Assembly (NCBI GenBank): GCA_032622095.1
Contig: CP136069.1
Location: 16,166,450-16,230,449 of the forward strand
Direction of reading: 5' to 3'
Length of the DNA: 64,000 bases
Source of the DNA: Siphonodentalium dalli
Taxonomy: Eukaryota > Mollusca > Scaphopoda > Gadilida > Siphonodentaliidae
The position numbers and the translations under genes were made by a program. A model generated the notes under the pieces. The model had not been told where the DNA came from and did no database searches. It saw only the letters and a list, made by a program, of their open reading frames with translations. This document shows, piece by piece, positions 22,235 to 34,036 of this stretch; position 1 is the stretch's first letter; each line of letters begins with the position of its first letter.

Positions 22235-25200
22235 AGAGGGAATTTATGAGACCTACATTTTTGGTTAGCATGAACACTTAACTTTCGGAATCCGTATGTT
22301 GGATTTGTCACATAGGCGGACTTTTTTCGCACCGCGTGGTTTTATTGAGGCACCTGGTGATAAAATCGGTCATTTTTTAAATAAAGCTGACATATTTGAC
22401 AAAGTATATTCACACCTTTCGAGAAGAGATATTCGTCCAATTTTGATACCTGTGAATGGGGCGATAACCAGAGGAAGGTAATAATGTAACAATTATATCT
22501 CAGAATGACAGTCATGACGTCATGTGACGTCAAATATATTATTGTATACAATGGGAAACTACTGCCAATTCTAATATAGCACTTATTGCTGTTTGTCGCA
22601 TTATTTTTTATCAAAGGCAGAAAGAAAAGTCAACCCTCCCCTAAAGCTGAGAGCCGTCAGGCTGTGGTGTAAGGCACACAGAACGCGCGATTATGTCCCA
22701 AATTGCGAAATTAACGGTCGTTGATGGACTGCTAAGGTTTGTCTAATATATATGTTTTGATCGACACAGTCGAGCATTAAAGTAACAATATTACATAATG
22801 TACCTCCTGACTAAATTTTTTAACAAATTTAAGATTTTGTCCACAGAAAGATAAACTAAAATGCACTTTGTCTTCTTCCGGGAGGCAAAAATGAAAATAA
22901 TGTATTAAGGGTGGAGATAATTAGTGTATACGGTAATTTCTTTCCGTCTTGGTTTAAAAACTGACATAATAACCGAAGATGGCTGCCAATATTGTGGCCG
23001 GTATATAGGTGGGAATTGTGCAATTTGTAAGAACGCACGATTACTTGCCAAAATGGCTTAACTATCACAACGGCCGTTGATCAACTGCTACAGTTTTATG
23101 TATTATATATATATCCCGATCAATCGACCAGAACATTTAAGTGAAACCGGTACACAAAGCACCTCCTGGCCCCATTTTTTGATTATATATTTAATTAGTT
23201 TAGTCTAAAACTAATCGAAAACCTATTTTGTCACATTCTCGAAATGCATAAAGACAATAACGTAGCGTGAGTGGATATTATTTGTATATACGATAATTTC
23301 ATGCCGTCGGCGGTTACTACATGACACACTACATGATACATTAAACCCAAGATGGCTGTCAATACGGTGGCCGGTATATGGGTGGATATCGTAAAATATG
23401 TCATGTCGCAATTAACACCACCATCGCAATGCAATGTCTTATAAAGCCAATAGTCATATTATATTCATATCATTTTGCAATACTAGGACGTAACAGTTCT
23501 ATCAAAATGACAACCAGATTGGTACCAACGAGTGAGAGGATCGACACATTTTGCATTCAAGTAAGATTTGTTCTTCGAAATCGGTGGCATGTCGTGCAAT
23601 TATTTCACAATAAACATGATTGATTTAAGGCAGATGGCTGTCTGACTATCTTCGTGAAAAGAATAAGGGAATTATGTAGGTTATATTAAATCTAACACGA
23701 CATTTAAGCATTCTTGGCACTCTATGGCTATTGTAACAAAATGCGACCGCGAATAACAGAATTAATCAATTCGGATATATATCTCATCAAATAACTCATG
23801 TTGATACGAATCGTTAGTTACCCTCTATCAACAAGGCGTGGTTACAAGAACGGAGCTACTGATACATTGGGTATCATGTATACCGTTCTAAAAGTAAGTA
23901 TAAAATGGATCTCATTGACCAATAGCAATTGCTACCCAGTCCGCAAGAGGACATCTCCAGCAAATTATCAAACCGTCACATCATACAGGTTCGTTCAGTT
24001 TCATCATCACGCATTAGACTCGTTGAATTTTGTATTCTAACTTTAACCGGATCATTTTCCATGACACATATTTCGCACACAAGGTGATGGAAACTGGTTG
24101 ATTTTCCTCTTGAAGTTTGTCAGCGGCTTAACGGGTGGGATGTATTTGCCTGTACTAGCAGTAGATAAGTTGCATAGCAAAGTCAAGGCTCTAAGCGACA
24201 TTTCCAACAACGAAAATATAAGTGATGTTGTAAATCACACAAAACTATCAAACTATGTTCCTATATATTTCGATTGTATGTTACTCTGTATAGTATGGTA
24301 CTGGAGTCTCGTGTCACCCCATGTGCACTCGTGATTTCCAGAAGTGACTCAACAATTGCTTGTAAGACGAGGTACCCCAAATGTGGGCAGTTATCCCATG
24401 ATAGATGAACAGTCATATTACCCATATCTTAATATGCTGATGGAAGGCTGTACATTCAGAAAACTGCATATAGATCGGATTATTGGCATGGAGTTTTATC
24501 ATGTAGACTGATACATTTTGGACTTTTGGTATCCCAGTTTAAGTTTTAGCTCATTATGACACTAACGTGAAAAGGACGACAATTGCAATTATTTGTATAC
24601 ATGCCATACCCAGTTTGATACCAGGAAGCGTATAATAACTTTCTAGATAAGTCCAAAAATAATGCGGTTAGGGACCTGTTGATGCCAACAGGTCGGATGT
24701 CTGAAAACATACCATATTTTTATTATGTCCGTTCGTGATTAAAGCATTGTAATTCCACCAACTGTCATATCTGACGCCAGATGTTGTTTGTTAAATTCAA
24801 ATGTATCTATAGTTATCCCACTATGCGCGACGTGAGTGAACCGTGTGCGGTGCGTATCCTGATATTATATTGTGGTAGTGTTTGATGTGCAAATGAGTAA
24901 AACAAAATGGGATCACGAGTCTTGGTGTAATTTGTCGCTGCATCTCAAAAATGACATATAGCAACAACTTCTGTGCAGACCAGAATCTGATCTACGATAA
25001 CTTACACATAACAACTCCGAATATGCTGAGCGAAATCAGTAACTGGACACGATAGCCGTAGTTTAGTACATGTATTTACTGAACAGTGTGTGGGGAATAC
25101 ATGCATATGTTTTTGTACAATCGGGACCATATATGGGGACGAGGAATTATTCGCCATATTGTTTTCCACCGGTGTTGCCTGTAAATACGAATATTGAATA

Positions 25201-27597
25201 CAGCCCGATTGATACATTACTGACATGGGTTTTACGTTTCAAACACCAATGGTACTTGCAATAGCAGCAGGTATCCTGGTCTGAATATGACCGTTCAGAT
25301 GTAACATAACGTAGACAAGTTTACTTTTCCACCAAGTTGGAAACAACGTTTGATATTTATGAAGGTTATCGCGTTCATATATTGCAAATAAAGCGGTCCA
25401 TGGCAATCTTGTTCAACAGAAACTGCATAATTAAGTTAGAGACACAGGAGGGATTCCCATTATGGACATAACTATTATTATGGTTATCACTGATCAGATA
25501 ATTTTTCGGAAGATGCAAAATCTGAACTGATTTTGTACGACGAGCGCTATCTTTTTCTGAATCTCATCTTCTTTGCGTTATTGGACACTAGTCAATGAAA
25601 GCGGCGATGGTGATTTAGGGTCTGGAAAAATTCACTCTGTGTTATCACGGCCGTCTTCTGTGGGTCGAAGCTATTGTACAGCAATTGTACATTGTATATA
25701 TAACAGATTAATGGGGGCACTGACTCAGAATCAAAACCATTGCTTCAAATGTTGTTGCTTCAGTGAGTGTGAACAAATTATCATTTCTTATCGAAGTGGT
25801 CATGTATTTATCGGATGGCACAATGGGATGTTCCTTATCTCACACCTAGCTTTAAAATCGGTCTCAATTTTCGCCCAATTAAGTCGGGGTGTGAACCAGC
25901 ATCAACTTCGTCTAGCCCAGACTTCGATAATGGTATCCACGGCAAATAAAGGCTCGGTCCAGACCTAATTTACTGGACGAGTTTTGTAATCCACCTCATA
26001 CGTACCATCATATCTGGTAGCACTTGGAATAATATTCATTGAGAAAGATTGACCTTCTATAGTCGGGTTTAAGTAATTTCATATTGATTATGTCAAAGGT
26101 GACTGGCATAAATAACAATCAGGCATTCAATGTATTACTGTTACTCAGTTCTTCGTTTTAAACAATCCTGTTCATCTGTAAATACCTCACTCAAAATTGC
26201 CACCTATTTCAAGGGACACGCATTAGCACGATTGCTCATGAATGCAAGATTCGTCAATAATGGGCACCTTTCTATTAGCAATTTTAAATAGAATTGCGCA
26301 TCATGGTGTCCCGGAGCAACATGATGCAATGAATATTATACTTTGGGTTGTGTGAGACATTAAATGGCGACAATGACGGCGATAAAAGAGAAACAATATA
26401 TCTTATGGGCGATTAAAGAGAAACATGACATATTTCACCATTTATTCTGACCACCGTATTGGCAGCCATCTTGGGGTTAGTAAGCCATTTTGTAATCCAA
26501 AAACGACATTGAATTATCGTACATACCAAACATCTCCGCCACGCTACATTATGTGCTTTATGGCTTTCGAGAAAATGACAAAAATGGCTTTATGTTATTT
26601 TTGGAGAAAATACTAAAATTTTATCAAAATGTGTCAGTTCGAGTTTGTAGATCGGGATATATTCCTTAAACTATAGTTTAGCAGTTCGCCAACAACCGCT
26701 TAGTTAGTTAAGCCATTTAAGCAAGTAATTGTGCGTTCTTACATGTTTGCCATATTGTCAGCCATTTTGGGTTAGTATGTCATTTTTAATACAAGGCGGA
26801 ATGAAAATTGCCGTATACACCAATTATCTCCACCCTTACTAATTCTTTTCTCGTTTTTTTTGCCTTCCAGAATATAAAAAAAATGCGTTTTATATAATTT
26901 TTTAGGAAAAATTCTAAAATTTATAAACATTTCGGGTCTGGGGGTACATTATAATTTATATTGTTTCTACTTTAATGTTCGAGTTTGTTGACATAAACTT
27001 ATATATTATTACATTCTTTAGCAGACTTTAAACGGCCGTTGTGTTAATTAAGTCTATTGCCATGTAACCGTGAGTTATGTGTGCCTTATACCACAGCATG
27101 GCGCATCTTAACTTTAGGGGAGGTTTGATTTTTCTGCCTCTGATAAAACGGCCTGCAGCGATAAGTTATATATCGAAATATAGCCAATTGGCAGTAGTTT
27201 CCCATGGTATAAAACAATGTGGTATACCTGTCTTACTTTATGATTTAAAAGAAACGAAAGACAACGCTTTGCGTGAATCGTCATATTTGTCTCACCCAAT
27301 ATATTATTTGACGTCACATGACGTCGTGACTGCAATTCCGAGATTCAATGGTTACATATATTACCCTACTCTGGTTATCGCCTCACTCTCAGGTATCAAA
27401 ATTGGACGAATATTTCATCTCAAAATGTGTGGAAATACTCTGTCAAAAATGTCGGCTTTATTTACAAAATGACTGATTTTTTTCATCGGGTGCCTCAAGA
27501 AAACCACGCGGTGAGAAAAAAGTCCGCCTATTTGACAAATCCAACATACGGATTCCGAAAGTTTAGTATTTACGCTAACCAAAAATGTCGGTCTATT
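22235..27597. mobile_element. 5.3-kb fold-back element with ~1.2-kb inverted arms
   Basis: The left arm (about 22240-23440) reads on the opposite strand of the right arm (about 26400-27597). Matching landmarks are ACATTTTTGGTTAGC at the outer edge, CGGAATCCGTATGTTGGATT, GAGGCACC, the CATGACGTCATGTGACGTCA block, CCTCCCCTAAAG, and GATGGCTG(C/T)CAATA with GTGGCCGG. Within each arm an approximately 365-bp unit is repeated (for example 22856 and 23223). The interior (23441-26399) has no gene I can recognise. Long arms with internal tandem units are typical of fold-back type DNA transposons. Confidence 0.7.
23441..26399. other. Interior of fold-back element, no gene recognised
   Basis: The longest open stretch (25573-25968, + strand, 131 codons) has no motif I know and is probably incidental. 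No splice-flanked exon is seen. Confidence 0.4.
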
Positions 27598-28413
27598 ATA
27601 GTGGAGGGCCTAGCTGCACCAATCGTTCACTTTGTGATAGAAGCATGAAACTTTCAGGGTTTTGTCTGTATGTGGTGTACATTACCCAGTTAGCGGGTTC
27701 CAACTTTTAATGACCTCCTTGACCTTTTATTTGACCTTGACCTTCTAAAGTAACAGTTTTTCATGGTAGTCGCCTTAAATCTCAGAAATAACCTATATTT
27801 ATATCGGAATGCAGGTGGAAAATTGTGGAAACATTGTGAACATAATATACTTTCTTCTGAATCTAATTATTTTTTAAATAATCCAAGATGGCTGCCCAAA
27901 ATGGCCGCCAAAATTCAAATTTTCCTTCTTTTTTTTTTACTATTTTTGAATTAAATTGAAAAAAATATGGGTAAATAATTATGGTCTTTTTTTGCATTGT
28001 TTATTGGCGTAAATCTTTAGCCTACCATATAAAGTCTTTTCTGGTATGCGAGTAATTTCTAGAATTAGGTTAAACAAAGGTACCAAAGAGACAGTGTTAA
28101 AACGTCCTGTACATTATTGGTGACATGAAATGGGCTCTAGCTAGTGTGTTGTCGCAATAAGCTTGCTGTTACTCTCAAAAGACAACCATTATATGCATAT
28201 GATCTGTATGGTATACAACTTATCCACAAAAATGTCAGATAACCCATGAATGGCAACCGGAAATTAAAAATAACGCCATTTATACAATAAGCTAAAAATG
28301 TATTCTGAGGTTTTTTGTTTTTTATTTTAGCTTCTCTCGTGTCCAATACATCACAAACGACAATGCTGTTACCATAGGTAAAAGTTATGCGTACTTACCT
28401 ATAACACAGTATA

Positions 28414-31400
28414 TAAGAAATAATCATGTTTGATTCTGATGCCTTCCTGATTGGAAAAGTAGCCAGAATGGTTCGTGATGAAATACTTAGCACCCAAGAA
28501 CACGGGGAGGAATTTCATGGACATCTTAACGCGGAGTGGCAGCAAAAGTATGTACCGAACATGCACAGTACCCTTATCAGTCTTATACTGTATGGACCAA
28601 AATGTGGGTCTAAAGATATTAAAGAGGACAGTCCATATTATGCTGTACCAGTGCATAGCATATCACAACTCATAGGGTATAATGTGGTCAAGGATAAACG
28701 AACGTCACGCAAACCAAATGAACATACTCGTTATGATACAACACGTGAACCCCCCCCCCCCCTCCTTGGCAATTTATCTCGGCGTGGTGATTCATGGGGC
28801 AACCAGGAAGAAATAACTTGTCGACAAACTTCATAGTCTTGGACTTTCTGTATCATACAAACGCGTGATGAGTATCTCAAACTGCCTTGCTAATACTGTG
28901 TGCGCCCAGTTTTCACAAGAGGGTTTGGTTTGTCCACCTGATATGAAAACTGGTGTGTTCACAACTGCCGCCGTGGACAACATATATCATAATCCTTCAT
29001 CGACTACGGCCAAGGATTCATTCCACGGTACCGCCGTATCACTAACGAATCATGTTTATACAGAAAATACAGGACCACAGAGGGCAAGGCACAACTACGA
29101 CTCATCAGGGAGTTCATTCACTGGCACCATCCCGCACAGTTATACCATGGTCAAACCTGTTTCTTTGAGCAATTCTGATGTTTTGGTACCGCCTATTGAA
29201 GGTGCTGTTCGTCCAGATGGACAGAAATTCCAGCTCGCCACAGCTGATGAAGACGAGTGGTTGTCCAAGCTGGTGGATGCAGTATCTCATGGGAAATCAA
29301 ATGAAGTGGAAAAAGTGGACTCACACCTTAATTGGTCAGCATTCTACTCAAATAAACAGGAAAGTGTGATGCCACAAGCAATAATTGGACTTCTCCCTCT
29401 ATTCACAGAGAATGCAAATTCGGCAACGATGATTATGCACTCAATGCGAATTGTGCAAGATGCTGTTGAATTTCTCAACGCAGGACAGATTCCTGTTTTA
29501 GCTATGGATCAACCTTTATTTAGTCTAGCAAAGCGCACCCAATGGACATTTCCCGAACGTTATGGTGAGAATACGTGCGTCATCATGATGGGTGGCATGC
29601 ATATCGAGATGGCGTTTTTGTCAGTATTGGGACAGTGGCTGTCTAACAGTGGTTGGTCAGATATGTTTGTTCGTGCGGGTATAACTACACCAGGCAAATG
29701 TGATTCAATATTGTCAGGACATAAACTCAAGCAATCTCGTTATGCTCATCAAGTAACTGTGGCAGCCCTTCATGTTCTCTTAGATAGGGCATACACTGAT
29801 TTTATCAATGATCAACAAACGAGTGTACTTCAAAACTGTCATTTGGGAAGTGGTGCGAAGGGTGTGTTAAAAACTATCCGCAGTTCATGTATTGGTACAC
29901 AGTGGCCGAACTAGAAATTCTTCTCAATGTTTTCGTGCGATCACTCAGGGTTGGAGATTTCCCTCTTTATTTGGATTGCCTGGACAAAATGATGCCCTGG
30001 TTTTTCTCACTAGATCATAATATTCATTACTCACGATGGCTTCCAGTACACATACGGGATATGGTCCAACTGAAAGAGCAACACCCATCTGTATATACAG
30101 AATTCATGCAAGGTAACTTTGTCATAAAACGCTCAAATAACAAGTTCTCTAAAATGGCGTTGGACCAGTCACACGAGCAGTCTAACAAGGTAATCAAAGG
30201 GGATGGAGGTGCTGTTGGGCTGACTGAGAATCCTTCGGCTCTAAAGCGGTGGCTTTTGTTAGGACCTGCATGAGAATTATTAATGAGTTCGAATACTCTA
30301 ACCACACAGACATATTAGCATCTAATCATCATGAATGGTCACCAAAGAAGCATGCAGATTTTCTTAATGATGTGTCTTCGCTTGTTTCTGTGTTGGAAGA
30401 AGTTGGCAACCCTTTCCTTGAGACAAGTCATGACCTTATTCGACTCGATACTATGAACTGTATGTCAACCGATGTGATTGTTTCAATAACATCTGCAAGG
30501 CAGAAAGGAGCTGAAAAATACGCCGAGTTCGTTGAACAGAGATTGCTCAAACCAGACCCAAATGACCCACTTTCTGATACAATTACAAAGTTGTCCCTGT
30601 CTCTCTTCGGTACTCAATCTAAAAGAAAATAAAAACTCCAAGATAAAAATTACTCTTTGAAAAACGACTGTCTGTTGTTTTCGCCATTGTATATAGGGTG
30701 TCAAGTGAGAGATGGTGACCTGGAACAATTCTTTTCCCACGAAAAGCAAGCGAACCCTCCAGCACTTTCTGCTAATGGCAAGCTGCGAACTGGGACGAAG
30801 TCTGATCTTCTAAGCTGTTTGGAACAGACCACGCCAAGCAAAGCAGCTGAACACCCACCAGATGTGACGGCGATTGTACTTGATGGATCGGTGATTGTCA
30901 ACATGGTCCAACCAGCATCTTCAGCAACATTTGGTGATTATGCAGATAACTCGTGTGTACCATATGTGACGTCACAGCTAGAAAACGCGAAACGAGTTGA
31001 CGTTGTATGGGATAGATATTTACCAAAAAGTTTGAAATCTGGAATCAGAACAGCGAGGTGAAGGGATCAGAAGACGTGTGCTGGAAAAAACTCAGATACT
31101 ACGCAACTGGTCATCGTTCCTCCGTAATTCGGAGAATAAGTCTGAATTGTTTAATTTCTGTCCAAGAAATTAGTCGAACTCGATGTTTCCCAGAAAGAAC
31201 TATTCGTGACGGAAGAGAACCATGTGTTGTGTATTAATGGTGGAGACGCACCGATTGACGGAATGGTATCGTGCAATCACGAAGAGGCAGATACGCGGGT
31301 TATTCTTCATGTATCACATTCAGTTAGCAACGGAGACACCAAAGTTTTAATCCGAACTGTCGATACCGACGTTGTAGTTCTTGCCGTAGCTTATGTTTGT

Positions 31401-32102
31401 CAATTTGAAATTGAAGAATTGTGGATTGCCTTCGGGGTAAAAAAAAAAAAAACTATCGTTTGATACCAACCCATGAAATAGCTGCTTCGATGTGGTCCCG
31501 ATAAATCAAAGGTGTTACCTGCTTTCCATGCATTAACTGGGTCAGACACTACATCCGATTTTGCCGGGAGAGGTAAGAAAACAGCGTTGAATGTCTGGGA
31601 ATCGTATCCTGAACTCACGGACGCCTTGTTATGCTTGACCCAATTCCCCCCAAGTGTTGACGAGGGTTCATTGGATATTATACAGCGGTTCGTCGTTCTT
31701 ATGTACTCCAAGACATCTGGAACAATGACTGTGAATGAGGCTAGGAGATTGTTATTCGCCAAAGGTACTAGAACCATAGAGACCATTCCACCGACGCTTG
31801 GCGCTCTCAGGGAACACGTCAATCGAGTTGCATATCAAGCAGGTTTCGTCTGGGGACAGTCATTGTTCGCTGCACAGAAGTTGCCCTGCCCATCCGATTC
31901 AGGCTGGAATATTCTTCCAGATGGATTCGCACCAAAGTGATCACAACTTCCTGATGCCAGCAAAGTTTGTCAGGAGTTAATTCACTGCGGTTGCAAGAAA
32001 GCGTGCAAAAACTTTTGCAAGTGTGTTAAAGCTAACCTGCCATGTACTGCACTACATGTATGTGTGTGTGCTGGTCATTGTGATTCAGATGCCAATGGTT
32101 AA
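28414..32102 (+). pseudogene. Broken FEN/XPG-like nuclease gene with CXC-type cysteine tail
   Basis: The frame is broken but readable throughout. An N-terminal part (GKVARMVRDEIL, SISQLIGY) and a middle part (AVDNIYHNPSSTTAKDSFHG, GDGGAVGLTENPSALKRW) match a family of long unnamed proteins I recall from cnidarian and mollusc genomes. The C-terminal half has the motif order of the FEN1/XPG (PIN-fold) nucleases: VLDGSVIV (about 30877), HEEADTRVILHV (about 31278), RTVDTDVVVLAV (about 31353), then HALTGSDTTSDFAGRGKKTA (about 31527). The acidic residues sit where that fold binds metal. The end (31968-32099) is a cysteine-rich CXC-like tail, C-G-C-K-K-x-C-x3-C-x-C, before TAA at 32100. Frame changes lie near 28830, 29885, 30263, 31057, 31157, 31446 (in a run of 13 A) and 31490; in-frame stops are TAA 30630 and TGA 31938. 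This copy cannot make the full protein. Family and fold calls are from memory. Confidence 0.75.
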
Positions 32103-33240
32103 TTGACTCTCGATATCCAACAACACAATAGAGATTCGTTTGATCTGATCAGGTGACAAAATATCAACTGACTCAGCCTACATGTTAAACGTTCGCAATT
32201 TTTGCTCAAAATATTCCAATTCGTAGAAAACGAAATGGATTTAACTGCTATCAACTGTCCGATTTTCGGTGGTCATTTTGGGCTAAATTTTGATCATTAG
32301 TAAATGATATCTGCCTACTTTCTAGAAATTGACATGTTGGTACAATCGGTGTACTATTGAACGCATTTTGGGTGGCTTTTAAACGTTATAGTGACACAAA
32401 TTTGAACATGACAGTATATTCTTGGTTTTTATATGCCGTCGCGTTTTATGTGTACCTGTGGCTCCATATAGGGTTATAGCATACCTGTTTGCAAAACATT
32501 GTGTAGTTTGGCTAATTATATTTTAACAATAGATCATCTGACCCTGTTTAATATTTTTCACTCATGAAATTACAGAAAATTTAGCAAAAAGTGTAATAAA
32601 TTGCTTATTTTCGCCACTTCCGGGTTACATTTGGGTTCATTTTGGCAATCATTTTGGCATTGCTGAGCCATTTTTGGAACATAACTATGTCCAAGTATCA
32701 ATAGTGGGCCTTCGAACGTGTACATGAAACGCCCGTGTAACGCAAATGGTGTGTGGAATATACCTGCAATAGTTTGTTTTGTCGATTTGATGACCATTTT
32801 TTCAACAACAAGTGCGCGATGCAATGGTGACCCCAGAGTACCGAAATAGCTCCAAAGTAATGTCAAGTGACTACTATCAATATAATGATGACAAATTGCC
32901 GAATAACCGTAGTGAATTCTGGTCTAATTGCGAAAGAAATAAAGATTTAACAAAAAATACCATTTTTGTTTCAATTTCGGCGGCCATTTTGGAATATGTT
33001 GGCGGCTATCTTGGACGTTGCCTAACAAAATTAGCGTCATTAAATGGGCAAATATATGAGGAACAGCAGGAAATAAATTCCAATGCCATAGCGCAAACAT
33101 TTTTTCTAAAATCCGCGTATAACTAGAGATAGGGTAATAACGCGAAATTCGGCGACCCGGTCCGGTTCCATTCCAGATTTTTACCAATTTCAATCACCAG
33201 AAAGGTGGAACTGGCTAGGGTGTAGTTGCCAACATACTAA
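32103..33240. other. 3' non-coding part of the nuclease element
   Basis: AT-rich sequence between the TAA at 32100 and the right inverted end. Several CCATTTT/GGCGGCC words resemble the sub-terminal sequence of the left side. No second gene is seen. Confidence 0.5.
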
Positions 33241-33905
33241 GCAACATCTGTACCAAATTTGGTGCTTCTATCACAAAGTGAACGATTTGACCATTTTGGT
33301 GCAGTTAGGCCCTCCACTATTAGTATTGTCTCGTACTAACCGTCGAGTTCCATCATCACTTAGCGTTAACTTTCGATTGGAGTAATCTTTCTTTGTCCAC
33401 GTTCCAGATTCGATCGGTAAATTATGATTTCTCAAAAGGGGACGATGAACCTTGAAGTTGGAATCGTATATAACTTAAATAGTTTGACACCAGTTGGAAA
33501 TTTCGTCTTAAAAATAGGTTCATATTGGACATAAATATTCACATATGTTCATATTGGACTGATTTCATTCCGATATAAGCCCATATATTTGCATTTAAAG
33601 CCCTCGTTGATTCAATGTTTTTGCTATATGACCTCTGATGTCAAATACCTGTAAATGCATGTATCTTATGGGCGATTAAAATATTTGATTTGGTTTGGTC
33701 TCTTTCATGCCCGGGGACTGGGTGGGACTCATTCGCCCACTCCCCAATGATATTGCATAAGCTAACATAAACCTCAGAAATCTTTTCACAAGCGACACAG
33801 AGTCGTTATCAAAGATTAAAACTAAAACGTTGCAATCTAGAACTTTGGGCGTTATCTCATTTAAATTCCTTGGTGTTCGAGTTATATATTTTTTCTTTGA
33901 AAATC

Positions 33906-33915
33906 TCTTTATATA
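33906..33915 (+). promoter_or_regulatory. TATA-like box upstream of LU gene
   Basis: TCTTTATATATTC lies about 85 bp upstream of the ATG at 33994. With a start site about 30 bp further on, the 5' leader would be about 55 nt. Only one such box is near, but AT-rich DNA makes chance matches common. Confidence 0.35.
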
Positions 33916-33993
33916 TTCGAGTGTTCCGATAAGGTGTTGACATTGTGAATTGCGCATTCGACGAAGTTTTCAGTTCCAGTGTGGTGTGCTATC

Positions 33994-34036
33994 ATGGATG
34001 TGTTGAGGATCGCCGTTAGCTTTGCGCTACTCGTGG
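33994..34036 (+). CDS. LU gene exon 1: start and signal peptide
   Basis: ATG at 33994 gives MDVLRIAVSFALLV and stops at a GTATGT donor (34037), leaving one base of the next codon. Joined to exon 2 it yields a classical signal peptide: one Arg, a hydrophobic core, and a small-residue end (TTNG) for cleavage before IPVAS. The first base G plus CG of exon 2 makes Ala. Support is the phase match and the lack of any other ATG-plus-signal exon nearby upstream of exon 2; the 6.8-kb intron that follows is filled with repeats. Confidence 0.65.

Larger units (their letters stand above)
27598..33327. mobile_element. 5.7-kb DNA element carrying the nuclease-like CXC gene
   Basis: The left end TAGTGGAGGGCCTAGCTGCA (27598 on) followed by TCGTTCACTTTGTGATAGA is matched in reverse complement at the right (about 33260-33327), where the two blocks are separated by about 10 extra bases. 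Both ends are flanked by TTA, a possible 3-bp target duplication. Nearer the middle, AAGATGGCTGCCCAAAATGG (about 27886) is mirrored by GGCCATTTTGGA...GGCTATCTTGG (about 32982-33015). The gene at 28414-32102 lies wholly between these ends. Superfamily is not assigned; a 3-bp TTA duplication would suit PIF/Harbinger, but no DDE transposase is visible. Confidence 0.65.

Noticed and set aside
27598-33327. Nuclease element assigned to the CACTA superfamily because its ends read TAGTG...CACTA
   Set aside because: The orientation is opposite to true CACTA elements, which begin CACTA and end TAGTG.
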